From: Chloroflexota bacterium | GTDB lineage: Bacteria > Chloroflexota > Anaerolineae > Aggregatilineales > Phototrophicaceae | Assembly (NCBI GenBank): GCA_011523515.1 | Contig: WTGO01000103.1 | Span: 1 to 57,198, forward strand | Direction of reading: 5' to 3' | DNA length: 57,198 nt | Part shown: positions 25,031 through 33,551 of the stretch, in pieces | How the letters are laid out: each line of letters opens with the position of its first letter | How positions within the stretch are numbered: the stretch's first letter is position 1 | Notes under the pieces: generated by a model | Database searches by the model: none | Told to the model about the DNA's origin: nothing | Seen by the model: only the letters and a program-made list of their open reading frames with translations | Made by a program: the position numbers and the translations under genes

Positions 25031-26653
25031 CTACGCGGGGCGCCAGCCGGGCCCGCGTACGACTCGACCGGGCATGTCGCCCGTGTGCTCGCCATCCTGC
25101 AGTACCTGCCGCCCGTTGACGAAAACGTGAACCATGCCCGCGCTGTAATGGTGCGGATCTCCCGGGACGGAGAAGTCTTGAACCTCAGCCGGGGCGAATA
25201 CGGCGATATCAGCGAAGTATCCCGGCTTTAGGTAGCCGCGGTCGCTGAGCTTGAGGTTGTCGGCGGCGAATCCCGACAGGCGGCGCAGGGCGTCTTCCAG
25301 GCTCAGCAATCCTTCATCGCGAACGTACTTGCCGAGCACCCGCGCGAAGCTGCCGTAGGCGCGCGGATGCGGATGATAGCTGAGGAAAGCGCCTTCGGTG
25401 GCGATTGAGCCGGCATCCGAGCAAAAGCTGACCCAGGGCAGCCTTACCTGCTTGCGCAGATTGTCCTCGGACATGCCGAAGTAGAGCGAGAAGATGCGGC
25501 TCTTGTCCTCGATCAGCAGATCCATGGCGGTGTCTTCGGGGGAGGCGCCGCGCTCGGCCACGACTTCACTGAGCCGCAACCCTTGATAGCGGCGCATCTC
25601 CGGCTTGGCGAAACCGGCCAGCATGATGCCGTCGGCGCCCTGTTCGTGATACAGATTCTCCCAACGCGCGGACGGATCGCGCATATCGGCTTTGACTCGC
25701 TCGCGCGTTTGCGGATCTTTCAGCCGCGCGATCATAGCGTCAAAGCCGCCATCGTGCGCCCAGGCGGGAATGCAGGAGGCCAAGCCCGTGCCGCTGTAGG
25801 GATAAGTGTACATGTCGGCGGTCAGCGGCAGCCCCTCGGCCCGCGCCGCTTCGACCACGGCGATAACCTCGTCCATCTTGTGCCAATTGGCTTTGCCGGC
25901 CGCCTTGAGATGATATATCTCGCCACTTACGCCGGTCGCGCGCATGATCGTCAGCAGCTCGTCCAGCGCTTCCAGGAAAGCCGCGCCCTCGCTGCGCAAA
26001 TGCGTGATGTACATGCCATCGTATTCGGCCACCACGCGGCACAGCGCGATCAGTTCCTCAGTGCTCTGATAAGTCGCGGGCGGGTAAATCAGCGCGGCCG
26101 ACAGGCCCATGGCGCCCTCGCGCATGGCTTGGTGCAGCAGGCGTAGCATCTCCGCCATTTCGCCCTCGGTCACGGGCCGGTCATCGTAGCCGGCGGCGTG
26201 AATGCGCAGCGTGGACGAGCCGACGAACGACGCGACATTGGTCGCCACGCCCTTGCGCTCGAGGTATTCGAGGTATTCGCCCAGGGTCGTCCATTCGATG
26301 TCGTAAGTGATGTCGGCGGTGGACAAGATGGTATCGCGCGCCTGCTTCATCTCGTCGGTGAGCGGGCCCATCGAGGTGCCCTCGCCCATGACTTCGAGCG
26401 TGACGCCCTGCTTGATATCGCTCATGCTGCGGCCGTCTTCAATCAGCGATTCGGTGGCCCAGCTGAGCATGTTGATGAAGCCCGGCGCCACCGCGAGGCC
26501 GTCCAGGTCGATGACGCGCGCGGCGGTTTCGGCGCTCAAGTCGCCGACAGCGGCGATGCGGTCGCCGCGGATGAGCAGGTCGCCGCGGACAGGCGGCCCG
26601 CCCGCGCCGTCGTAGAGCGTGCCGTTTCGGAGGAGGGTTGTGCTGGTGGTCAT
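25031..26653 (-). CDS. N-acyl-D-amino-acid deacylase-like amidohydrolase, altered metal site
   Basis: 540 residues of the amidohydrolase superfamily, closest in layout to D-aminoacylase. The N-terminal beta-sandwich is LLRNGTLYDGAGGPPVRGDL. Retained ligand candidates are the His of YITHLRSEG and IYHLKAAGK, and the Asp of CSDAGS. The first metal motif, usually HxH after PGFID, reads PGFINMLSWATE, so both His are absent. The Cys of the VGNCGFS-like loop is replaced in TLEVMGEGTS. The same altered pattern occurs, as I recall, in a distinct subfamily, so this need not be a dead enzyme. Its substrate is uncertain; deacylation of an N-acyl-D-amino acid is a family-level guess. Confidence 0.75.
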   Translation of the reverse strand: MTTSTTLLRNGTLYDGAGGPPVRGDLLIRGDRIAAVGDLSAETAARVIDLDGLAVAPGFINMLSWATESLIEDGRSMSDIKQGVTLEVMGEGTSMGPLTDEMKQARDTILSTADITYDIEWTTLGEYLEYLERKGVATNVASFVGSSTLRIHAAGYDDRPVTEGEMAEMLRLLHQAMREGAMGLSAALIYPPATYQSTEELIALCRVVAEYDGMYITHLRSEGAAFLEALDELLTIMRATGVSGEIYHLKAAGKANWHKMDEVIAVVEAARAEGLPLTADMYTYPYSGTGLASCIPAWAHDGGFDAMIARLKDPQTRERVKADMRDPSARWENLYHEQGADGIMLAGFAKPEMRRYQGLRLSEVVAERGASPEDTAMDLLIEDKSRIFSLYFGMSEDNLRKQVRLPWVSFCSDAGSIATEGAFLSYHPHPRAYGSFARVLGKYVRDEGLLSLEDALRRLSGFAADNLKLSDRGYLKPGYFADIAVFAPAEVQDFSVPGDPHHYSAGMVHVFVNGRQVLQDGEHTGDMPGRVVRGPGWRPA

Positions 26654-26776
26654 GGATTATGAGCCCTTACTAAAATGTTGTCAGGTAATCGCCGGTCAAT
26701 CCTCTGCGATGCGCTTCTCTGTGTCCTCAGTAGTCGCAACTAAGTCGTGAAACTATTTTCTCAAACAACATTTCCT

Positions 26777-26935
26777 TTACCACAGAGGAAAATGAGGGTA
26801 CACAGAGGGCACTAAGGAATCCGTATTGTTTAGATTCTGCCGCCATTTAGACAATCATCCAACAGATGAAAATTTTTGCTGGCATACAATCAATTCATTC
26901 CTTTACTCGGCGCCCTCTGTGTCCTCTGTGGTGAA
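26777..26935. repeat. Palindromic intergenic element, copy B
   Basis: It lies in the 343-base gap between the amidohydrolase and nitrilase genes. The left arm contains CCACAGAGGAAAATGAGG and continues with GTACACAGAGG (26779-26808 overall). The right arm GCCCTCTGTGTCCTCTGTGG begins at 26912 and extends to 26935. The 30-base block at 26779-26808 occurs exactly, inverted, at 49007-49036 in copy C. The right arm also carries TTTACTCGG, the 'CCGAGTAAA' block of copy C. A partial arm (CTTCTCTGTGTCCTCAG, 26715-26731) sits just outside. Non-coding. The rest of the gap shows nothing else I can name. Confidence 0.75.
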
Positions 26936-26996
26936 ATAATCTGTCGAACATACGCCAAGTTCGAACTCGACAGTCAATAAGACTTTGCACCGCACC

Positions 26997-27854
26997 CTAC
27001 CCCAAATTCTCACTCAGAATCCGGCCCAGCTCCCGCCGCACCAGGCCCGGCCGCTCGTCTCGCAGCAGCGGCAGACGCGCCCGCGTCCGATGCAGCTGAT
27101 TCATATCGATCGCCTGCGTGATCAGCGCCTCGTCGAAGTACAAGCCGTGCGTCATGAACTCGCCGTCGGGGTCAACCACTGACGACCCGCCCCAGAAATT
27201 CTTGCCGTCCTCATAGCCCACGCGATTGCAGTGCAGGATGTACGAAGTGAACATGCTCCCGTAAGCCTGGTTGACCAGCTCGACCCAGCGCGTGCCCATC
27301 AGCCGGTCGCTGTCATTCAGCCCGCGCGAAGGGCTGGCGCTGTTGAGAATCAGAATATCGGCGCCGTCCAGCCAGAGCAGATAAGGCGGCGACACATGCC
27401 AGAAGTCTTCGCAGATCAACATGCCGACCCGCCCGAAGCGCGTGTCAAAAGCGCGTACGCTGTTGCCCTGGGCGAAATAGCGCGATTCGTCGAACATGGC
27501 GTAAGTGGGCAGGTATAGCTTGTGATGCAGGTGCCGGGTTTCGCCGTTGGACAAGTAGGCGTTCGCGATATAGAAGCGATTGCGAAAGTCCTCATGCACG
27601 AAGCTGACGACGATGTCCAGGTCGCGGCTGGCGTCGAGCAGCTCGGCGAAGACGAGGTCGTCCGCGTCCGCCCGCAGCGCCACCTCCGGCGCCAGGTCCA
27701 GCACTTGATAACCGGTCAGCGACAGCTCGGGGAAGACCAGCAAGTCGACGCCCTGCTCGCGCGCCTTGGCTGCGTAGTCCAGGTGCAGGGCAAGGTTATG
27801 CCGCACATCGCCGAGTTTTGGGTAAATCTGCGCCAGGCCTACGTTTATGCGCAT
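26997..27854 (-). CDS. Carbon-nitrogen hydrolase (nitrilase superfamily)
   Basis: 285 residues. The Glu-Lys-Cys catalytic triad is clear: E43 in VFPELSLTGY, K112 in HHKLYLPTY and C148 in MLICEDFWH. The overall pattern, from N-terminal VGLAQIYPKLGDVRHNL to CNRVGYEDGKNFWGGSSVVDPDGE, is like the amidase domain of glutamine-dependent NAD synthetase and related stand-alone amidases. The protein has no NAD-synthetase domain. It is a cytoplasmic amide hydrolase of unknown substrate. The ATG at 27854 follows a GGAG-type site. Its 3' side abuts repeat element B. Confidence 0.85.
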   Translation of the reverse strand: MRINVGLAQIYPKLGDVRHNLALHLDYAAKAREQGVDLLVFPELSLTGYQVLDLAPEVALRADADDLVFAELLDASRDLDIVVSFVHEDFRNRFYIANAYLSNGETRHLHHKLYLPTYAMFDESRYFAQGNSVRAFDTRFGRVGMLICEDFWHVSPPYLLWLDGADILILNSASPSRGLNDSDRLMGTRWVELVNQAYGSMFTSYILHCNRVGYEDGKNFWGGSSVVDPDGEFMTHGLYFDEALITQAIDMNQLHRTRARLPLLRDERPGLVRRELGRILSENLG

Positions 27855-27935
27855 GGTCGCCGCTCCTGAATTCAGTGCCAGCGCACATCATAATGCAGCC
27901 GGCAGGATGCGGCAATTCTGTAGATAGGCGGACAG

Positions 27936-28505
27936 CTAAGCGTCTGTGCCGTCCGGCGGCTGATCGTCCAGCCAGCGCTGCAGTTGCGCCCGCCAATCGG
28001 CGCGCGAACCATCGACGCCGCTGACGTGCAGCAGGATTCGCCGGGCGATGGTCGCGTCGATATCAAAGGCGCCGGCGTCGTTATCAAGTACATCCAGAAG
28101 GAATGGCGCGTACTCACGGCGCCCGGCCGCCACCAGCAGCGCCGAGCCTAAGGCGATGCCGGTCTCGGCTTCGGCTTTGTCATTCGCCAGTTCGAGGAAT
28201 TCCGCAGTCGTGCGCCAGGGTCCGATAGCGGCCATGTCGGCGCCGAGAGACGCCGCGAAATTGATCTGCCAGCGCGATTGCAGCCCAGCCAGATAGGCAT
28301 CGACCATATCGGCGATAGTCCGCAAGACCGCTTCCGTTTTGATGTGCCGCTGCCCGGCGGCGATAGCCTCCGCCAATTCGCGCGCTTCGCCTGCCCCCGG
28401 GCTCAATCCGGCTTCCACCAGGGCGTCGTGAAAATGCTGCAGCAATATGAAGATGATTTCGCCAAGGGACGCTCGGATCAGTTCCTCAGCCGGACTGTCG
28501 GGCAC
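27936..28505 (-). CDS. Hypothetical helical protein downstream of the response regulator
   Basis: 189 residues, almost entirely alpha-helical, with no signal peptide or clear membrane helix. Features: EELIRASLGEIIFILLQHFHDALVEAGLSP (in two helices, about 7-36), a central FAASLGADMAAIGPWRT and a C-terminal WRAQLQRWLDDQPPDG. No family is recognised. The ATG lies 5 bases after the stop of the atypical response regulator, so the two are almost surely cotranscribed. It could be an effector or partner of that regulator; this is inference from context alone. Confidence 0.6.
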   Translation of the reverse strand: MPDSPAEELIRASLGEIIFILLQHFHDALVEAGLSPGAGEARELAEAIAAGQRHIKTEAVLRTIADMVDAYLAGLQSRWQINFAASLGADMAAIGPWRTTAEFLELANDKAEAETGIALGSALLVAAGRREYAPFLLDVLDNDAGAFDIDATIARRILLHVSGVDGSRADWRAQLQRWLDDQPPDGTDA

Positions 28506-28510
28506 GGCAT

Positions 28511-29230
28511 TTAGCTTTCATCGTCGGGCCAACTCGTTGGACGTATGGTAAACCGGTAACCGACGCCGCGCTCGGTGCGAATATAGCGCGGATGATGGGA
28601 GTCCGCTTCCAGCTTGCGCCGCAGGCGGTGCATATGCACACGCAGAGTGTCTTCATAGACTTCTTCGGCGGGCCAAACGCGCGCCAGCAAGGCGTGGTTC
28701 TGCACAACGCGTGGCGCATGCCGCAGCAGCACATGCAAGAGCACGGCTTCGGTCGGCGTCAGTCGTATGGTGCGGCCGGATACGAAGGCGCGGTTTTGGG
28801 CCAAGTCAATGCTAAGTTGCGCATCAATCCGAATTACCGGTTCGCCGCCGTAATCAAGCGTCGGCAGGCGCCCCAGTACAATCTGTATGCGTGTTTCCAA
28901 TTCGCGCATTTCGACCGGCTTAATCACGAAATCTTCAGCGTATTTCTTCAAGCCCTCGACCAGGTACTGCCGATCCGAACGGGGCATCAAAAAGATAATC
29001 GGCAAATCCGCTGTCATCTTCAGGTGCTTGGCAGCCACAAATCCGCTCATGCTGGGCAGATTCATACCCAGCAGCACAATACTGGGCAGGGTTTTCTCCT
29101 GTACGTATTCAAGCGCCTCAGGCGCGTCAGAAAAGATGGTTACGCGGTAAGCATGAGAATCAAGAAACTCGGCAATGGATTTGCTAAGCGTTGTATCAGC
29201 TTCGACAATTAGTACAGTGGATCGTTTCAT
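28511..29230 (-). CDS. Atypical OmpR/PhoB-type response regulator lacking phospho-acceptor Asp
   Basis: 239 residues from the ATG at 29230; an in-frame TTG two codons upstream is ignored. The receiver domain (about 1-117) has an intact fold pattern, but key residues are changed. The acidic pair reads E10-A11-D12 (IVEADTTL), the phospho-acceptor position is Gly55 (SIVLLGMNLP, codon GGT), and the switch Thr/Ser is Met82 (FLMPRSD). The Lys104 of VIKPVEM is kept. The C-terminal winged-helix DNA-binding domain (about 140-232) is normal: RLTPTEAVLLHVLL, DTLRVHMHRLRRKLE, RTERGVGYRF. No histidine kinase is adjacent. It is therefore likely a phosphorylation-independent regulator, perhaps dimeric or ligand-controlled. 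A well-formed promoter lies 60 bases upstream. Confidence 0.88.
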   Translation of the reverse strand: MKRSTVLIVEADTTLSKSIAEFLDSHAYRVTIFSDAPEALEYVQEKTLPSIVLLGMNLPSMSGFVAAKHLKMTADLPIIFLMPRSDRQYLVEGLKKYAEDFVIKPVEMRELETRIQIVLGRLPTLDYGGEPVIRIDAQLSIDLAQNRAFVSGRTIRLTPTEAVLLHVLLRHAPRVVQNHALLARVWPAEEVYEDTLRVHMHRLRRKLEADSHHPRYIRTERGVGYRFTIRPTSWPDDES

Positions 29231-29288
29231 GATCAATCACGCTTTGGGATACTATGTAACTGCGATTCAGCCGTGCGGAACGTTAAGA

Positions 29289-29317
29289 AATATACACCGC
29301 ACTCGGCATCCGGTCAA
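29289..29317 (-). promoter_or_regulatory. Sigma-70-type promoter for the atypical response regulator
   Basis: On the minus strand TTGACC (29317-29312) and TATATT (29294-29289) are exactly 17 bases apart, close to consensus at both hexamers. The predicted start near 29282 would give a leader of about 50 bases before the ATG at 29230. Confidence 0.7.
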
Positions 29318-29594
29318 ACCAAATTAGAATGTATTGGCGCTTACTGAGGTCTTATTCACGGAATACTTATGTACACACCCCTGCGCCCACTCTAAGATTC
29401 AGCGCATCTGACCATAGTCGCGAGGTGTTTGAGTTCACGCTCAGATTCACAAACAATTATTCATACAATTAGCCAACTCTAACGTTTGAAGACCGGCAGC
29501 GGCCGCCAACACGGATGACACGCGCCAGGCCCAGGTCCGCTTGTCCAGACAATCAAGCTCTATGGGTAGTGGAGTAAAAAGGGGGAGACGCAGC
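29318..29594. other. Non-coding stretch upstream of the response-regulator promoter
   Basis: About 280 bases, with lower GC than the genes, between the response-regulator promoter and the 3' end of the Nudix gene. I see no ORF of note, no RNA gene, no strong hairpin and no copy of the CACAGAG repeat. It could hold binding sites for the regulator itself, but nothing specific stands out. Confidence 0.4.
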
Positions 29595-30086
29595 TTACCA
29601 AATAGGGGCGGCAGCGCCTTGCAGCCCGCGCAAGTAATCCAGCTTGCGGATCATCCAATCGCGAAGTTCGGGCGTCTTGAGGTTGATTCGGCACAATTCG
29701 AACGGGTCAAGCGCGACTTCTTCCGGAATGTACTCCCCGCGCGCCGGATCGCTGAATTCCGGCCCATAACGTTTGCTGAGATCGTAGTCATGCAGGCGGC
29801 AAACAAAGAAGTGTTCCTCCAATTGCTTGCCGGCTTTCTGATGTTCGAGAACGAAGGCGGTATCCAGCACCGTGGCGATGGCGCCCAGTTCTTCATGCAG
29901 CTCGCGCTCCAGGGTCGCAATCAGGTCGACATCCTGATGTTCAACGCCGCCGCCCGGCGCCACCCAATAAGAAGCCGAAGTATTGGGTTTTACGCGCTTG
30001 ATCAACAATACTGAATCATTCCCGGTTAAGAGAATCGCGCGCACACGCTGATTCACGCGGCTATGAGGTCTGATTTCCGCTAACAT
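29595..30086 (-). CDS. Nudix hydrolase
   Basis: 163 residues. The Nudix box is recognisable as GGGVEHQDVDLIA then TLERELHEELGA (about residues 45-69), with the core RExxEExG intact. In register with Gx5Ex7REUxEExGU, the first Glu is replaced: the acidic residue is Asp with an 8-residue spacer, or Val at the strict position. The N-terminus VNQRVRAILLTGNDSVLLIKRVKP is typical. Nudix enzymes hydrolyse nucleoside diphosphates linked to another group; the substrate here is unknown. It stands alone, ahead of a 175-base gap to the DtxR gene. Confidence 0.82.
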   Translation of the reverse strand: MLAEIRPHSRVNQRVRAILLTGNDSVLLIKRVKPNTSASYWVAPGGGVEHQDVDLIATLERELHEELGAIATVLDTAFVLEHQKAGKQLEEHFFVCRLHDYDLSKRYGPEFSDPARGEYIPEEVALDPFELCRINLKTPELRDWMIRKLDYLRGLQGAAAPIW

Positions 30087-30261
30087 TGTACGCTACCGCT
30101 TGCCTGTACACGTAACCGGGCTCGCGCCCGAGCAGCATATAGCGCTGCCAGCCGAGCCCGCGCATGCCGCCCGCCGACCACATCCGTCAGCAACCGCCAC
30201 CTAAACGACGCCCCCTTGGTTTTTCAATTGCGAAAAAGGGCTTTGAATTCTAACACATAGG

Positions 30262-30942
30262 TTAAAGAAATTCAACAAGGATGAATGACGCCATTTTGAA
30301 GCCAATAGTCTGGGCGTTGTGCGGCTTTACGACCACCTTGATGGGGCCGTCAAATTGATCGCGCGCTACCACCTCCAGCGTTCGGCCGATCTCCAGGCCG
30401 CGCTCTTGCGTGTTGTGCAGCATAGCGGGGTCGTCCATCACCAGACGGCGGATGCGCGCCGGCGTGTGTATATCCAGCTCCGACAAAGGGTGCAGGTGCC
30501 GCACGGGCATGACGCCCTCCAGATCGGGGATGGGATCGCCATGCGGGTCGAAACTGGGGTTGTCCAATTTGAGCGAAATCGCCTCTACGAAGCGGTCCGA
30601 CACGGTATGCTCCAGCGCCTCGGCCTCTTCGTGAACTTCGTGCAATTGGTAACCCAGGTCTTGCACCAGATAAGCCTCAATCAAGCGATGCCGGCGCAGC
30701 ATCTTCAACGCCACCTGTTCGCCTGTTTCCGTCAGGCGCACGCCGCGATACTTCAAATAGTCCACTGTCCCGTCTTCCACCAGGCGCTGCGCCATATCGG
30801 TCACGGCCGGCGCGCTGATGTTCAAGGCCTCCGCCAGCTCGCTGGTCGAAACGCGATCGGTCTCACGTTGCAAGCGGTAAATCGCCTTAAGAAAGTCTTC
30901 CACCGACTGTGAGGAGCCGGCCGGTATGCTCGGCTTGGTCAT
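30262..30942 (-). CDS. DtxR/MntR-family metal-dependent transcriptional regulator
   Basis: 226 residues. The N-terminal winged helix (about 12-75) contains SVEDFLKAIYRL, VSTSELAEALNISAPAVTDMAQRL and YRGVRLTETG. The dimerisation/metal-binding domain (about 76-140) has the family ligands in RRHRLIEAYL, HEVHEEAEALEHTVSD and the CxxxxD/HGDPI region (DPHGDPIPD). The C-terminal FeoA/SH3-like domain (about 150-226) ends KPHNAQTIGFKMASFILV. It represses metal-uptake genes when bound to Fe2+ or Mn2+ in the family. Which metal is unclear. No transporter gene is adjacent, so its targets lie elsewhere. Confidence 0.88.
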   Translation of the reverse strand: MTKPSIPAGSSQSVEDFLKAIYRLQRETDRVSTSELAEALNISAPAVTDMAQRLVEDGTVDYLKYRGVRLTETGEQVALKMLRRHRLIEAYLVQDLGYQLHEVHEEAEALEHTVSDRFVEAISLKLDNPSFDPHGDPIPDLEGVMPVRHLHPLSELDIHTPARIRRLVMDDPAMLHNTQERGLEIGRTLEVVARDQFDGPIKVVVKPHNAQTIGFKMASFILVEFL

Positions 30943-31094
30943 ACCCCTGCCTCAACTCGCATGGCATCCCGCCCTAATTCATCGCTGGCGCACGCTGCGG
31001 CGGCCGGCGCGCCAAAACTGCAAGCCTATCATATCACAGTAAAGCGACCTGCTTCCTGCAGCGCGACGCCAACGCCATTCTAACGGACTCGGCG

Positions 31095-31100
31095 TATACT
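31095..31100 (+). promoter_or_regulatory. -10 box candidate for the J-protein gene
   Basis: TATACT lies 127 bases upstream of the ATG at 31227. No clear -35 is seen, and no CIRCE-type inverted repeat (TTAGCACTC/GAGTGCTAA) is present, so HrcA control is not indicated. Confidence 0.3.
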
Positions 31101-31226
31101 TCTAAATGGAAGCGCCGAAGACTCGCCGCTGGCATGGGCCCGGCGCGGCATCAATTGACCGCCGCAGTGGCTAGCCTTACAATAAGCGCGAAAGGCGCTC
31201 GCAATCTATCCTGACGGACCAATGCC

Positions 31227-32105
31227 ATGAGCAGAAATTACTACGACGTGCTCGGCGTATCGCGTACCGCCGACGATGACGAGATCAAACGCGCCTTTCG
31301 GCAGAAGGCGAAGCAGTATCATCCGGACGCCAATCCCGATAGCCCAACTGCCGAGGCGCGCTTCAAGGAAGTCAATGAAGCCTATGAAGTGCTAAGCGAC
31401 GATGAAAAGCGGTCGGCCTATGATCGCTTCGGCGACAATTGGCAGCAGTACCAAGGCTTCAATGGTCAGAGCCCTTACGGTGGAGCAGGCGAAGCGCCCT
31501 TTACCGATGTGTCGGATATCTTCGAGAGTTTCTTTGGCGGCGCCGGCGGACGGCACGGCGGTTTCCATCGCAGTGGCGATTTTCCCCGCGCCGGACAAGA
31601 CATCGAGCAGGCCGTCACGATCAGCCTGCGCGAAGCCTACGAGGGCGCGCAGCGTATCGTCAGCAAGGGCGGGCGCGATATCACGGTTCAGATCCCCCGC
31701 GGCGCTGCGACCGGCACCAAAGTGCGCCTGGCCGGCGAAGGGAAACCCGGCGTCAACGGTGGATCTGCGGGGCATCTCTACCTGGTCGTGACCGTCGGCC
31801 GCGATGCGCAATTTGAACGGCTCGGCGATGACCTCCAGGTGGATGTCAAAGTGGACGCATTCACCGCCATGCTGGGCGGCAAGGTCGAAGTGCCGACCTT
31901 GAATCGTCGCCTGCGTCTGAAAATCCGTCCCGGCACACAGTCGGGGCAAAAGCTGCGCCTCAGCGGCAAAGGCATGCCCAAACTCCGTCAAGACGGGGTC
32001 TACGGCGATCTATTCGCTCGGGTCGTCATCACCGTGCCGGCCAAGCTGGACCCAGCGCAACGCGATTTGGCCGAATCGCTACGCGCCAGCCTCGACAAGT
32101 CATAA
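31227..32105 (+). CDS. DnaJ-class co-chaperone, CbpA type
   Basis: 292 residues. The J domain (about 1-68) has the HPD triad at H32-P33-D34 (KQYHPDANP). A Gly/Phe-rich region follows ([19 protein letters not shown] and [11 protein letters not shown]). There is no CxxCxGxG zinc domain. Two C-terminal beta-barrel substrate-binding domains (about 125-290: [46 protein letters not shown]) complete it. This is the type II / CbpA layout. It stimulates DnaK ATPase and delivers clients in the cytoplasm. No dnaK or grpE is next to it; it stands alone. Confidence 0.92.
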   Translation: MSRNYYDVLGVSRTADDDEIKRAFRQKAKQYHPDANPDSPTAEARFKEVNEAYEVLSDDEKRSAYDRFGDNWQQYQGFNGQSPYGGAGEAPFTDVSDIFESFFGGAGGRHGGFHRSGDFPRAGQDIEQAVTISLREAYEGAQRIVSKGGRDITVQIPRGAATGTKVRLAGEGKPGVNGGSAGHLYLVVTVGRDAQFERLGDDLQVDVKVDAFTAMLGGKVEVPTLNRRLRLKIRPGTQSGQKLRLSGKGMPKLRQDGVYGDLFARVVITVPAKLDPAQRDLAESLRASLDKS

Positions 32106-32312
32106 GCCCATCATTTAACTCGCAGCCTGCTCAATATGAATGTCATGCAAAGCGCAGTAGGGGCGGGCCGTGGCTCTCCCACCCGCAAGCAGCGTACGGC
32201 GTCAATTCTTGAATTTCAGTCTAGCCATGCCCGGCGCAGGGAAACCGTCTGCTGCGTCCCCACTGCAAATGCTGTTAGAATGGATACGGAATCGGAAATC
32301 TGAGAGTCGGCG

Positions 32313-33551
32313 ATGCGTTTCCCAATCCTGCTCATTCTGTGCGCTCAATTGCTGATCGCTTGCAACTTCACCGATCTGCAGCCCAACACCGGCGCAAGCG
32401 GCGCGATCAATCTTGACGGCGCGGTCGCCGGCGCACCCGTTCCGACCGCCCTGCCCGACGAGATCGTCAGCGCGGCCGACGCCGAATATCAGCTGCTGAG
32501 CAATATCTACGAGCGCGCCAGCCCCTCGGTGGTCAACGTCGAAGCGGTGATCCTGGCTGAGGACGGCTCAACCAGCGATACCCGCCGCGGCTCCGGCTTT
32601 GTCTACGATCAACAGGGCCATATCATCACCAACGCGCACCTGGTCAACGCGGTCGATTCGATCACCGTGACGCTTCAGAGCGCTCAGGTCTACGCGGCGC
32701 AACTGCTGGCGCTGGACAGCTTCAGCGATCTGGCCGTACTCCAGGTGTCGGTCGAGCCCGAGCGTCTGGCCCCGCTGCGGATTGGCGAGTCGGCCACGGT
32801 CATGGTGGGGCAGCGCGGCATCGTCATCGGCAATCCCTTTGGTCTGAGCAGCTCCATGACCACCGGCGTCATAAGCGGGCTCGGCCGCACCCTGCCTTCA
32901 GTCGAGCCAGCCGACAGCGGCATCGCGCCCGGTTTCGACAACCCGTCCATCATCCAGATCGACGCCATCATCAACCCGGGCAATTCCGGCGGGCCTCTGC
33001 TCGATTCGCGCGGGCTGGTGATCGGCATTACCACCGCCATTCGTTCGGACAACGGGCTGTTCCAGGGCATCGGTTTCGCGGTGCCCGCCGATACCATGCG
33101 CCGCGTGATACCCGAATTGATCGAGCGCCGACGAGTCGACTATTCCTGGATGGGCATCTCGGTTATGCGCGAGGACGGCGGCTATGGCGTGGCCGGTCTC
33201 AGCGACGCGCTGGGTCTGCCTGTTGAGCGCGGCGTGCTGCTGCGCGGCGTCAGCGAGGGCTCGCCGGCTTATCGCGCTGGCCTGCGCGGCGGCGATACCA
33301 TCTTGGAGATTCGCGGAGAAGAGGTTTGCGCCGGCGGCGATCTGATCGTCGCCATCAATGGCTATCACTTTCAAAACCTTGATGACCTGGTGACTTATCT
33401 GGTGCAGCAAACACGACCGGACGACGAAGTCGAGCTCTTAGTCATTCGCGAGCGGCGGACGCTGGAGATCACGCTGACTTTGGCGAGCCGCGCCTTGGAA
33501 AGCGGCCGCATGCTCAATTGCCACCAGGCGCAGCAGGAGCGCGCGCATTGA
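32313..33551 (+). CDS. HtrA/DegP-like serine protease lipoprotein with PDZ domain
   Basis: 412 residues. The N-terminus is a lipoprotein signal with lipobox L-I-A-C17. A low-complexity linker (18-50) leads to the protease domain with triad H109 (ITNAHLVN), D139 (FSDLAVLQ) and S225 (NPGNSGGPLL). A single PDZ domain follows (about 300-395: GVLLRGVSEGSPAYRAGLRGGDTILEI in outline, then DDEVELLVIRE). HtrA proteases degrade or refold damaged exported proteins. Here the enzyme would be anchored to the outer face of the membrane. Its TGA overlaps the TTG start of a GNAT gene by 3 bases, so the two are coupled. TAGAAT at 32276-32281 may be its -10. Confidence 0.9.
   Translation: MRFPILLILCAQLLIACNFTDLQPNTGASGAINLDGAVAGAPVPTALPDEIVSAADAEYQLLSNIYERASPSVVNVEAVILAEDGSTSDTRRGSGFVYDQQGHIITNAHLVNAVDSITVTLQSAQVYAAQLLALDSFSDLAVLQVSVEPERLAPLRIGESATVMVGQRGIVIGNPFGLSSSMTTGVISGLGRTLPSVEPADSGIAPGFDNPSIIQIDAIINPGNSGGPLLDSRGLVIGITTAIRSDNGLFQGIGFAVPADTMRRVIPELIERRRVDYSWMGISVMREDGGYGVAGLSDALGLPVERGVLLRGVSEGSPAYRAGLRGGDTILEIRGEEVCAGGDLIVAINGYHFQNLDDLVTYLVQQTRPDDEVELLVIRERRTLEITLTLASRALESGRMLNCHQAQQERAH

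Noticed and set aside
30190..30245. CCCTTGG-TTTTTC / GAAAAAGGG hairpin downstream of the DtxR gene
   Set aside because: The arms pair only with a multi-base bulge, and no U-tract follows the stem on the minus strand, so I do not call a terminator.
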